From: Treponema sp.
GTDB lineage: Bacteria; Spirochaetota; Spirochaetia; Treponematales; Breznakiellaceae
Reading direction: 5' to 3'
Length of the DNA: 12,621 bases
Assembly (NCBI GenBank): GCA_031258265.1
Contig: JAIRNB010000128.1
Span: forward strand, 1 to 12,621
Of the stretch, positions 1 through 6,183 are shown piece by piece. Under the pieces are notes generated by a model, which was not told the DNA's origin, did no database searches, and worked only from the letters and a program-made list of their open reading frames with translations. Both the position numbers and the translations under genes were made by a program. Position 1 is the first letter of the stretch. Each line of letters opens with the position of its first letter.

Positions 1-64
1 TTGGTGCTTCCGATGTTTCCCGAACCTCCACGACTCTGCCCTCTTTGTGGTGTAGTCAGACACC

Positions 65-297
65 ATTCAACCTGGGTTTTAGGTTTGATACCCTCCTAAC
101 CTTAACTCCCTATCGTGAACCGCCGCGGGGGCGGGGATAGCCCGGCGGAGAACATTTGGAATTCCCCGCCGCAGCGTATTGAAAATAGCGCAGGCGGATT
201 CTACAAGCGTTTTCCCCCCGGGCTATCCCCGCCCCTGCCGGGAGGCGGTAGAGGGTTACGTTCAGGCGTATCAAACTGAACTACTCACAGGTTGAAT
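65..297. repeat. Large imperfect palindrome, MITE-like element
   Basis: The two halves of this segment pair over most of its length. Matching arms, from outside in, are ATTCAACCTG (65-74) with CAGGTTGAAT (288-297), GGTTTGATAC-like (82-91) with GTATCAAACT (268-277), ACCGCC (119-124) with GGCGGT (244-249), and an exact 18-bp arm GGGGCGGGGATAGCCCGG (128-145) with its complement at 218-235. The central 70 bases still show weak complementarity. No transposase is encoded, so it would be a non-autonomous element or a structural terminator for the leftward gene that ends at 310. I did not see a clear target-site duplication. The remaining bases of 1-309 hold nothing I can annotate. Confidence 0.6.
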
Positions 298-309
298 GAT
301 GACAGGCTA

Positions 310-1302
310 CTAGTCTTTTTTCAGGGCGCTGTCAAAGGCCACGCTGGACGGGGGAAAGTCGATCCTGCGGACAAATTCGCAGGCTTCCCGCGCGCCGTAA
401 TCGCGGTCCATGCCGGAGTCCTCCCATTCCACCGAAAGGGGACCCTGGTAACCAATGGCATTCAGCTCCCGGATAATGTTCTCAAAGTCCACATCCCCGT
501 GGCCCAGGGAACGGAAGTTCCAGCCCCGGCGCGTATCCCCAAACGTAATGTGGGAACCCAGGATACCGGCCTTGCCATCCAGAGTTACGGCGGCGTCCTT
601 CATGTGGACATGGTAGATCCGGTCCGCAAAGTCCCGGATAAAGATCACCGGGCTAACCCCCTGCCACTGCAAATGGGAGGGATCGAAGTTGAAGCCCAGG
701 GTAGGCCGGTAATCGAACTCTTTAAGAAGCCGCTGGGCGGTGTAGTAGTCATAGGCTATTTCCGTGGGGTGTACCTCCAGGGCAAAACGGATGCCCAGGC
801 GGTCAAACTCGTCAAAAATGGGGGACCAGAGCCGCACAATGTCCTTAAAGGCCGTATCGATCATCTCCTCACTGGTCTGGGGAAAGGAGTACCAGTACTT
901 CCAGACCGGGCTGCCCATAAAGCCGTTCACCACGGTAACACCCATGTTTTTCGCGGTCCCGGCAATACGCTTCATCTCCGCGATTGCCCATTCCCGAATC
1001 TCCTCCGGCTTACCCGCCAGACGGTTGGGGGCAAAACCGTCAAGCCGGGGGTCCCAAAGGTCCCCCACACACTGACCAATCAGGTGCCCGCTTACAGCCC
1101 AGCACCTAAGGCCGTGGGCGGCCAGTACCGCCTTGCGCCCCTCCACATAGGCGGGATCGGAAACCGCCTTCTGGGGTTCCAGATGATCCCCCCAACAGGC
1201 TATCTCGATTCCGTCATAGCCAAACGATTTCATCTTGGCGCAGAGCGTTTCAAAGGGCAGATCCGCCCATTGACCCGAAAAAATAGTTACCGGACGTGCC
1301 AT
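310..1302 (-). CDS. Sugar phosphate isomerase/epimerase-like TIM-barrel protein
   Basis: A 330-residue protein of the xylose-isomerase-like TIM-barrel superfamily (AP endonuclease 2 fold), which includes sugar isomerases, epimerases and inosose dehydratases acting on sugars in the cytoplasm. Candidate metal ligands stand in the expected order: Glu176 (ALEVH), Asp207 (NFDPSHL), His233 (HVHMKD) and Glu292 (SVEWED). The N-terminus MARPVTIFSGQWADLPFE and the GYDGIEIACWGDH strand are typical of the family. I chose the ATG at 1302 because AGGAGG lies 5 bases upstream; a longer in-frame opening to 1467 has no family-like sequence. The gene stands alone and diverges from the TatD operon. Its substrate cannot be deduced, as no sugar transporter or kinase is beside it. 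Confidence 0.88.
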   Translation of the reverse strand: MARPVTIFSGQWADLPFETLCAKMKSFGYDGIEIACWGDHLEPQKAVSDPAYVEGRKAVLAAHGLRCWAVSGHLIGQCVGDLWDPRLDGFAPNRLAGKPEEIREWAIAEMKRIAGTAKNMGVTVVNGFMGSPVWKYWYSFPQTSEEMIDTAFKDIVRLWSPIFDEFDRLGIRFALEVHPTEIAYDYYTAQRLLKEFDYRPTLGFNFDPSHLQWQGVSPVIFIRDFADRIYHVHMKDAAVTLDGKAGILGSHITFGDTRRGWNFRSLGHGDVDFENIIRELNAIGYQGPLSVEWEDSGMDRDYGAREACEFVRRIDFPPSSVAFDSALKKD

Positions 1303-1305
1303 AGG

Positions 1306-1313
1306 CTCCTCCT
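1306..1313 (-). promoter_or_regulatory. Strong ribosome binding site fixing the isomerase start
   Basis: On the minus strand the sequence reads AGGAGGAG-CCT-ATG. The AGGAGG core sits 5 bases from the ATG at 1302, which settles this start over the upstream in-frame codons. Confidence 0.8.
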
Positions 1314-1343
1314 GGCGCCAGCCTTCAGGCTGACTGGTATGTA

Positions 1344-1359
1344 CCGGGCCGCGGCCCGG
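1344..1359. repeat. 16-bp perfect GC palindrome upstream of the isomerase
   Basis: CCGGGCCGCGGCCCGG is a perfect 16-base palindrome about 42 bases upstream of the isomerase start. It could be an operator, or a hairpin in the transcript leader. On the start-proximal side, 1318-1331 (CAGCC-TTCA-GGCTG on the plus strand) forms a second short hairpin. Confidence 0.5.
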
Positions 1360-1390
1360 ATGATCCACGTATGGGGATAGTCTCACCGAA

Positions 1391-1480
1391 AAACGCCAAG
1401 TAAGCAAGACGGGCTTTGGCAGGGCATCGGCGTTTACCAAAGGTCTGGTGAACCCCTCCAACAGCAATCCGGTGAGGGGT
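1391..1480. other. Hairpin-rich upstream region of the isomerase
   Basis: Two further inverted repeats lie in the divergent gap: AAACGCC (1391-1397) with GGCGTTT (1429-1435), and ACCCCTC (1452-1458) with GAGGGGT (1474-1480). No convincing minus-strand promoter or known riboswitch was recognised. The small reading frames across the gap have no SD and no recognisable protein. Confidence 0.35.
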
Positions 1481-1527
1481 GCGTGTTGTGGTGTTCAACC
1501 GATCTTTACCATACCCCACCCGCCGAT

Positions 1528-1549
1528 GACCTGCCTGAGACAGGAGGTC
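1528..1549. repeat. Hairpin in the divergent gap
   Basis: GACCT (1528-1532) pairs with AGGTC (1545-1549), and CCTG/CAGG pair inside around an AGA loop. It sits directly beside the minus-strand terminator and could be an alternative (anti-terminator-like) partner; that role is inference only. Confidence 0.35.
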
Positions 1550-1552
1550 AAG

Positions 1553-1583
1553 AAAAAAGCCCCGCCCTCAACAAAAGGGGGGC
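1553..1583 (-). terminator. Rho-independent terminator, leftward
   Basis: Read on the minus strand, GCCCC (1583-1579) pairs with GGGGC (1563-1559) and is followed by six T residues (1558-1553). It faces left, so it either stops antisense transcription coming from the TatD side or acts as an attenuator in the leader of the isomerase gene. Confidence 0.55.
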
Positions 1584-1634
1584 AAATTTAGGAACATAAG
1601 GCAATCTTTGCACCCCCATCGCGATTTTTTATGT

Positions 1635-1663
1635 TTGACTTGCCCGGACATCTATGCTATAGT
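1635..1663 (+). promoter_or_regulatory. Sigma70-type promoter of the TatD operon
   Basis: TTGACT (1635-1640) and TATAGT (1658-1663) are separated by exactly 17 bases, and a TG extended -10 element (TGC) precedes the second hexamer. Transcription would start near 1670, giving a leader of about 48 bases. This excludes the in-frame ATG at 1631 as the start of the downstream gene, since it lies inside the promoter. Confidence 0.7.
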
Positions 1664-1717
1664 AGGGGTAATCCAGTTTGGAAAAAGTTTAATTCGTTCT
1701 TTGCCTTTGGAAAAGCC

Positions 1718-2494
1718 ATGCAATATTTTGATACTCACGCCCATGTGGGGCTTATTGTGGATGACCCTATCGAACAACTCATCGTAATCCAGGAGGCCAG
1801 AGCCGCCCAAGTTACCCGGATTGTGTCCATCTGCAACAGCCTCCACGATTTCTCCACCGTGTACAACAACCTCAAGTCCGCAACCCACGTGTACCACGCC
1901 GTAGGGGTAAGCCCGTCGGAAGTACAGAACCCCGGCAAGAACTGGGCCCAAATCGTCGAACAAAATGCCCGGCTGCCCCGCGTCGTAGCCATTGGGGAGA
2001 TCGGCCTGGACTACTACCGCAAATTTGGGGACAAAAATTCCCAAATCGAACTGTTCATCACCCAGCTCGACATGGCCGCCAAACTGAACCTGCCCGCCGT
2101 CATCCACAACCGCGAAGCCGGACACGACGTACTGGACATCCTTAAAGACCGCATGCCCCCCCGCGGCGGCGTCTTCCACTGCTATTCCGAGACCGCGGAA
2201 TACGCCAAAAGAGCCCTCAACCTCAACCTCTACTTCTCATTCGCGGGTAATTTGACCTACCGGAACGCCAGAAACCTCCACGAAACCATAAAAGTCCTCC
2301 CCCTGGACCGCGTCCTTATCGAGTCGGAAAGCCCCTTCATGGTCCCCGCCGAACACCGGGGCAAGCGCAACATGCCCAAATACCTGCCCCTTACAGCCCG
2401 TTTTATGGCGGACATGCTGGATATTGACGAAGAAACCCTGGCAGCCCGACTGTGGGACAACGCCAACCGGTTCTTCGGCCTTCCCGCGGAGTAG
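1718..2494 (+). CDS. TatD-family metal-dependent hydrolase
   Basis: A 258-residue TatD-family amidohydrolase-fold protein, a cytoplasmic metal-dependent DNase/hydrolase family. Visible motifs are DTHAH at the N-terminus (His7, His9), GEIGLDYY (Glu94), PAVIHNRE (His130), FHCYS (His154) and HRGKRNMP (213-220). The usual family motif ETDxP, whose Asp is a metal ligand, reads ESESP here (Glu202-Ser-Glu204), so the ligand Asp is replaced by Glu. The start at 1718 directly precedes the conserved QYFDTHAH strand and lies about 48 bases after the predicted transcription start; the SD is weak. It is first in an operon with the lipoprotein 5 bases downstream. Length is normal for the family (about 255-265). 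Confidence 0.9.
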   Translation: MQYFDTHAHVGLIVDDPIEQLIVIQEARAAQVTRIVSICNSLHDFSTVYNNLKSATHVYHAVGVSPSEVQNPGKNWAQIVEQNARLPRVVAIGEIGLDYYRKFGDKNSQIELFITQLDMAAKLNLPAVIHNREAGHDVLDILKDRMPPRGGVFHCYSETAEYAKRALNLNLYFSFAGNLTYRNARNLHETIKVLPLDRVLIESESPFMVPAEHRGKRNMPKYLPLTARFMADMLDIDEETLAARLWDNANRFFGLPAE

Positions 2495-2499
2495 AACCA

Positions 2500-3588
2500 A
2501 TGCCGAATCATAAGGGGGGAAGCCTCCCCCCTGCCTCCAGCCCGGCACGCCGGTCGATGCGTCCACATCGCGATGTGGACGCATCTCCCTTCATTTGGGC
2601 TTCCGGCACCCCCCTCTACGGGGGTTCCACCCCCGTACCCCCGCGCATCGCCCTGTTCCTCCTCGCGCTGGTATTAGCGGCATTAGGGGGTTGCACGGCG
2701 GACAAGGCCGCCGCGCCGGCGACCGGATACGCCGCGGCCGGAGATATATCCTACAGCCGGACAGGCGCGGGCTTTAATCCCGAAGGCCCCGCCGGGGCCG
2801 CGGGGCAGACCCCCCCGGCCTTCAAGAATATGAGCAACCTCTACGGCGAAATGTCCCAAATAGCGGAAAGTCCCCTGGGAGAAAATCTTCCGGCGGAGAA
2901 CAACCGGAAACTCATCAAAAACGCCCGAATTCGGACAAAAGTGGACAACCTGGAAGAAGCCGCCGCCCATGTGGAAGCCGTACTTGAACGTTACCAGGCA
3001 TACGCAAGCGATTCCTCAGTATACGATACGTCCAGAACCTATACGTTAAAGATCCCCAGCGCCCATTACGAGACCGTCCTGACCGAGGTTGGGAACATTG
3101 GAAAAATTGTGTACCGCTCAGAAACCGTGGAAGACACCACCCTGAAATATTACGACCTTGACGGCAAGCTGAACACACGGCTGGAACTGCTTAAAACCTT
3201 CCGCGCCTACCTGGGAAAAGCGGAGACCATCGAAGAAATTATGACCGTAGAAAAAAGAATAGCGGAACTGCAGCAGGAAATCGACTGGTACGGCTCCCAA
3301 CTCGCCGCTCTGTCCCACCTGGTGGACTACGCCACCATCAGTCTGGAACTGCAGGGACCGGATTCCGAAACCACCTATTACAAACCATCGGTTACGGACA
3401 GAATCGCCGCCCTGTTTCGGTCCTTTTCCGGTGTCGCCTCAACGGCGCTGCTGATCCTGCTGGGTATTCTTATATACGGCATACCGGCGCTGCTGGTCCT
3501 TATCCTGCTGTTCTTGCTTTTCTTTGGCCGGATTGGCCTTATCAGAAGGGTCTGGCGCCTTGTGGGTACAAAGAAAAAGCAGGGATGA
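2500..3588 (+). CDS. DUF4349 membrane-anchored lipoprotein
   Basis: A DUF4349-family protein of unknown function. Reading from the ATG at 2500 it is 362 residues. A hydrophobic signal core with lipobox LAALGGC puts the lipidated cysteine at residue 65 (codon 2692-2694). A Ser/Gly/Ala-rich spacer follows, then the DUF4349 domain (about 136-286, RKLIKNARIR to DYATISLEL) with a coiled helical hairpin, and a C-terminal transmembrane segment (about 314-342) ending in basic residues. The start has GGAG 8 bases upstream and lies just after the TatD stop. The 45 residues before the signal core are encoded by a palindromic repeat and look foreign, so the true start is uncertain (alternatives: ATG 2557, GTG 2575). 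Its stop overlaps the next start as ATGA. Confidence 0.8.
   Translation: MPNHKGGSLPPASSPARRSMRPHRDVDASPFIWASGTPLYGGSTPVPPRIALFLLALVLAALGGCTADKAAAPATGYAAAGDISYSRTGAGFNPEGPAGAAGQTPPAFKNMSNLYGEMSQIAESPLGENLPAENNRKLIKNARIRTKVDNLEEAAAHVEAVLERYQAYASDSSVYDTSRTYTLKIPSAHYETVLTEVGNIGKIVYRSETVEDTTLKYYDLDGKLNTRLELLKTFRAYLGKAETIEEIMTVEKRIAELQQEIDWYGSQLAALSHLVDYATISLELQGPDSETTYYKPSVTDRIAALFRSFSGVASTALLILLGILIYGIPALLVLILLFLLFFGRIGLIRRVWRLVGTKKKQG
2507..2645. repeat. Palindromic repeat element inside the lipoprotein gene start
   Basis: This stretch holds three strong hairpins in a row: GGGGGGA/TCCCCCC (2514-2531), a perfect 30-bp palindrome (2556-2585, arms GATGCGTCCACATCG), and TACGGGGG/CCCCCGTA (2617-2637). 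Its beginning, CATAAGGGGGGAAGCC, closely resembles the inverted element at 11356-11456 (CATGAGGGGGAAAGCC on the minus strand). It lies between a good SD/ATG and the signal peptide, and reads through in frame. The exact ends are estimates. Confidence 0.6.
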
Positions 3589-4688
3589 GCCGCGTACCGG
3601 AGCCGCCCCGGTTCTACCGCCCCCTGAACATTGGGGGGCTCTCCCTGCCGGGTAATCTGTTTCTCGCGCCGGTAGCCGGCTACACGGACCGGGCCTTTCG
3701 TTCACTGTGCATCGAACAGGGGGCAAACCTCTGCTTTACGGAACTGGTCTCAGCGGAATCGATCATCCGCGGCCGTCCGGACCTTAAACCACTGGACGAT
3801 CCGGGGCCGGTAAGTGTCCTGCTGCGCCGGGCGGACAACGAAACAGCCTACGGCATCCAGCTTTTCGGCGCGGAAGCGGAACGGATGGGGCAGGCGGCGT
3901 CCCTGCTGGGCCCCTGGAAACCGGCGCTTATCGACATCAACGCCGGCTGCCCGGTAGCCAAAGTGGTCAGGACCGGGGCCGGGGCCGCCCTGACGCGGGA
4001 CAGCGCCAGGCTGGGCCGGGTGGTGGAGGCGGTGGTCCGGGCCAGCCGGGGGGAGATTCCGGTAAGCGTCAAGATCCGTTCCGGCTGGGACAGCAGCTCC
4101 GTAAATTACCGGGAATGTGCCCGAATCGCCGTGGAAGCGGGGGCCGCCATGGTGAGCCTGCACCCCCGGACCAGGGCCCAGGCTTACGGTGGAACCAGCG
4201 ACTGGACCCAGATCGCCGACCTGGTAAGCCGCCTTTCCGTGCCAGTTACCGGTTCGGGGGACCTCCACAGCGCCGCTGACGCCCGGCGGATGTTCCGGGA
4301 AACCGGATGCGCCGCCCTGATGTTTGCCCGGGGGGCCCTGGGGAATCCCTTTATCTTTGGGGAAACAAAGTCCCTCCTCCTGGGGCTGGACTATGAGCCC
4401 CCCGGCCCCGGAGAACGGATGGCTGCCGCCCTGCGGCATCTGGAACGGCTGGCGGCGGATCTGGGGGAACGGCGGGCCTGCGTGGAGATGCGCAAGCATT
4501 TCTGCGCCTATACCAAAGCCTGTTCCACGCGCCCGGAACCGCTGCATGGGGATGCGGCGGCCCGGCCAAATCCCCGGACTAAGGTTGGCCTTTCGGGCGG
4601 CGCGGCCCTGCGGAACCGGCTTGTCCACGGGGAAACAATCGCGGATTTTAAACAGATCCTCAGCGAGGCGGGGCTTTTACCGCTATAA
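3585..4688 (+). CDS. dusB: tRNA-dihydrouridine synthase, DusB-like
   Basis: A flavoenzyme (FMN, TIM barrel) that reduces uridines in tRNA to dihydrouridine. Motifs in order: LAPVAGYTDRAFR (28-39), INAGCPV with catalytic Cys122 (118-124), VKIRSGW with Lys163, HPRTRAQAY (193-201), GSGD (223-226), FARGALGNPFIF (247-258) and MRKHFCAYTK (302-311). At 367 residues it is longer than typical DusB proteins (about 320-335). The excess is mostly a 23-residue insertion (312-334) that splits the usual YxKG junction; the family sequence resumes as GLSGGAALRN. The start ATG overlaps the lipoprotein stop, which indicates translational coupling. The symbol follows closest motif similarity; assignment to DusB rather than another bacterial Dus class is not certain. 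Confidence 0.88.
   Translation: MSRVPEPPRFYRPLNIGGLSLPGNLFLAPVAGYTDRAFRSLCIEQGANLCFTELVSAESIIRGRPDLKPLDDPGPVSVLLRRADNETAYGIQLFGAEAERMGQAASLLGPWKPALIDINAGCPVAKVVRTGAGAALTRDSARLGRVVEAVVRASRGEIPVSVKIRSGWDSSSVNYRECARIAVEAGAAMVSLHPRTRAQAYGGTSDWTQIADLVSRLSVPVTGSGDLHSAADARRMFRETGCAALMFARGALGNPFIFGETKSLLLGLDYEPPGPGERMAAALRHLERLAADLGERRACVEMRKHFCAYTKACSTRPEPLHGDAAARPNPRTKVGLSGGAALRNRLVHGETIADFKQILSEAGLLPL
4518..4586 (+). repeat. In-frame insertion with palindrome in the dus gene
   Basis: These 69 bases encode the 23 extra residues 312-334 of the Dus protein. They contain the hairpin CCGCTGCAT (4539-4547), loop GGGG, ATGCGGCGG (4552-4560). The codons for Thr-Lys occur at both ends (ACCAAA before, ACTAAG near the end), which may be a trace of duplication. 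Composition is Pro/Arg/Ala-rich, unlike a structured core. Confidence 0.45.
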
Positions 4689-4796
4689 AAACCGGCGAAT
4701 TTCTTCAACAAAGCCATTGCCAAATACAGCGGCCGGGGGTATCCTATTGCGGTAAACGGTTTGAAAAGGCGGGGTAAGAAGTTATTCGTCAATTAA

Positions 4797-4836
4797 CAGG
4801 GGCTCTTTCAAAACTTCAGTCTTGAAAGAGCCCCTG
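4797..4836 (+). terminator. Strong hairpin after dus, probable terminator
   Basis: CAGGGGCTCTTTCAA (4797-4811) pairs perfectly over 15 bp with 4822-4836; ACTTCAGT closes the tip. There is no clear T-run on either side, so termination efficiency is uncertain, but its position in the gap between two operons fits. Confidence 0.55.
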
Positions 4837-4840
4837 TAAA

Positions 4841-4906
4841 CATACCGTTTTGTTTCCCGGTATGCCCCGCTATTCCCCCGGAGTATCGCACAGCAAAAAA
4901 CTCCGG
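4841..4906. other. Two hairpins ahead of the SPFH operon
   Basis: CATACCG (4841-4847) pairs with CGGTATG (4858-4864), and CCGGAGT (4878-4884) pairs with ACTCCGG (4900-4906). Both lie between the dus terminator and the SPFH start and could be operators or leader structures. A TATTAT at 4919-4924 might be a -10 element, but no matching -35 was found. Confidence 0.35.
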
Positions 4907-4970
4907 CGTCCGGCCCGGTATTATTTTAGCAAGCGCGGTGGCCGGAACGGAAAAAAATTACGGAGCGTCT

Positions 4971-6146
4971 ATGGCCCCCCTTATTGATGTTGTTGAATGG
5001 AATGACGCAGCTAACGATGTGTTTGCCTGGAAATTCGGCCAGAATAAAAACAACAATTTAAGCACATTTACCCAGCTTATCGTCCGGGAATCCCAGGAAG
5101 CGGTGCTGTTTGGCAAGGGCCGGATCATCGGAAAATTTGGTCCGGGCAAGCATACCCTGAACACCGAAAACCTCCCCCTGCTGAGGAATCTTTTTGGGAT
5201 ACCCTTTGGCGGGAAGAACCCTTTCATGGCGGAAGTCTGGTTTGTCAACAAGGCGGCCCCCCTTACCATCAACTGGCGTACCGACACCATGCGTTTCCAT
5301 GATCCCGATTACGGCGAAATGGTGCCCCTGGCCGCGGCGGGGCGTTACGGTCTTAAGGTGGAGGACGCGGAGCGGTTCCTGGTCCAACTGGTAGGGGTTC
5401 TTACCCGGTTTACCGCGGCGGATCTGACCAGTCATTTTCTGGGCGCCCTGGTGGCCAAGACAAAAAGCACCATTATTTCTTTCATGCAGGTCAACGGCGT
5501 TGGAATACAGACTATCTCCGCCAGACTGGAGGACCTTTCAAAATTCCTCAACGAACCCCTTAGGGAATTTTGGGAAACCTACGGGATGCTCCTTACCGGA
5601 TTCTACATTACTTCTGTTGACCTTGATACTTCAACCGAAGACGGCAAAAAAATTGCCGCCGCCCTAAGCGACAGATCCGCCCAGAATATTGCCGGTTATA
5701 CCTGGCAGCAAAAACAGGGTTTTACCGTAGCCAACAACGCCGTTGCCGGCGGCGGAGACATGGGGATTCTCGGCGCGGCGGCGATGACGGGAATGTTGGG
5801 CCAGGGGATAGGGGCCGCCATGATGCAGCCGCCGGCCTACGGACAAGCCGGATTAAGCGGACCGGGAACTGCGGCCCCGGCCAATGCCCGGCGGGAAATT
5901 TTCTGCGCAAAGTGTTCAAAAAAATACCCGGCGTCAAGCAGTTTTTGCCCCCACTGCGGCAATAAGTACAATCCCTGCCCCCGCTGCGGCAGCGATAATC
6001 TGCCGGGGAGCAAACGCTGCGTCTCCTGCGGGACGGCCCTGGCGGAACAGGCCGGCGGGCCGGCGGATTATGTTTGTTCCCGCTGCGGGGCGGCGCTTAC
6101 CCCGGGGACCAAATTTTGTCCCTCCTGCGGCAATAAAATAGGCTGA
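4971..6146 (+). CDS. SPFH-like (virion-core/YdjI-type) protein with three zinc ribbons
   Basis: A 391-residue protein resembling the SPFH/Band-7 family often labelled virion-core-like, to which Bacillus YdjI belongs. The N-terminus IDVVEWND, then VRESQEAVLFGKGRI and GPGKHTLNTENLPLL, match that family's opening strands. The SPFH-like region covers about 1-245 and is followed by a Gly/Met/Ala-rich linker (about 255-310). Three zinc ribbons come last, each from two CxxC pairs: C312/C315 with C326/C329, C336/C339 with C350/C353, and C369/C372 with C383/C386. There is no signal peptide or N-terminal transmembrane helix. I chose the ATG at 4971 for its GGAG at 5-base spacing; the upstream in-frame GTG at 4938 lacks an SD. 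It leads a cluster of membrane and coiled proteins and is probably a membrane-recruited scaffold; that role is inference. Confidence 0.8.
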   Translation: MAPLIDVVEWNDAANDVFAWKFGQNKNNNLSTFTQLIVRESQEAVLFGKGRIIGKFGPGKHTLNTENLPLLRNLFGIPFGGKNPFMAEVWFVNKAAPLTINWRTDTMRFHDPDYGEMVPLAAAGRYGLKVEDAERFLVQLVGVLTRFTAADLTSHFLGALVAKTKSTIISFMQVNGVGIQTISARLEDLSKFLNEPLREFWETYGMLLTGFYITSVDLDTSTEDGKKIAAALSDRSAQNIAGYTWQQKQGFTVANNAVAGGGDMGILGAAAMTGMLGQGIGAAMMQPPAYGQAGLSGPGTAAPANARREIFCAKCSKKYPASSSFCPHCGNKYNPCPRCGSDNLPGSKRCVSCGTALAEQAGGPADYVCSRCGAALTPGTKFCPSCGNKIG

Positions 6147-6183
6147 AACGGCCCCGAAAGCCCAGGGAAAAAATGGAGAAGCT

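Noticed and set aside
1..66. Minus-strand reading frame of 22 codons (MVSDYTTKRAESWRFGKH...) running off the left edge.
   Set aside because: Only a weak SD, too short to recognise, and its ATG falls in the arm of the large palindrome. It might be the start of a real gene outside the window.
292..1380. Long plus-strand reading frame opposite the isomerase gene.
   Set aside because: It is the shadow of a clear minus-strand enzyme with catalytic motifs and a strong SD; its product has no family-like features.
4689..4796. Open in-frame stretch directly after the dus stop (about 35 codons, KPANFFNKAIAKYSGRGY...).
   Set aside because: Considered as a readthrough extension or lost C-terminus, but the Dus protein already ends normally and nothing indicates stop-codon recoding.
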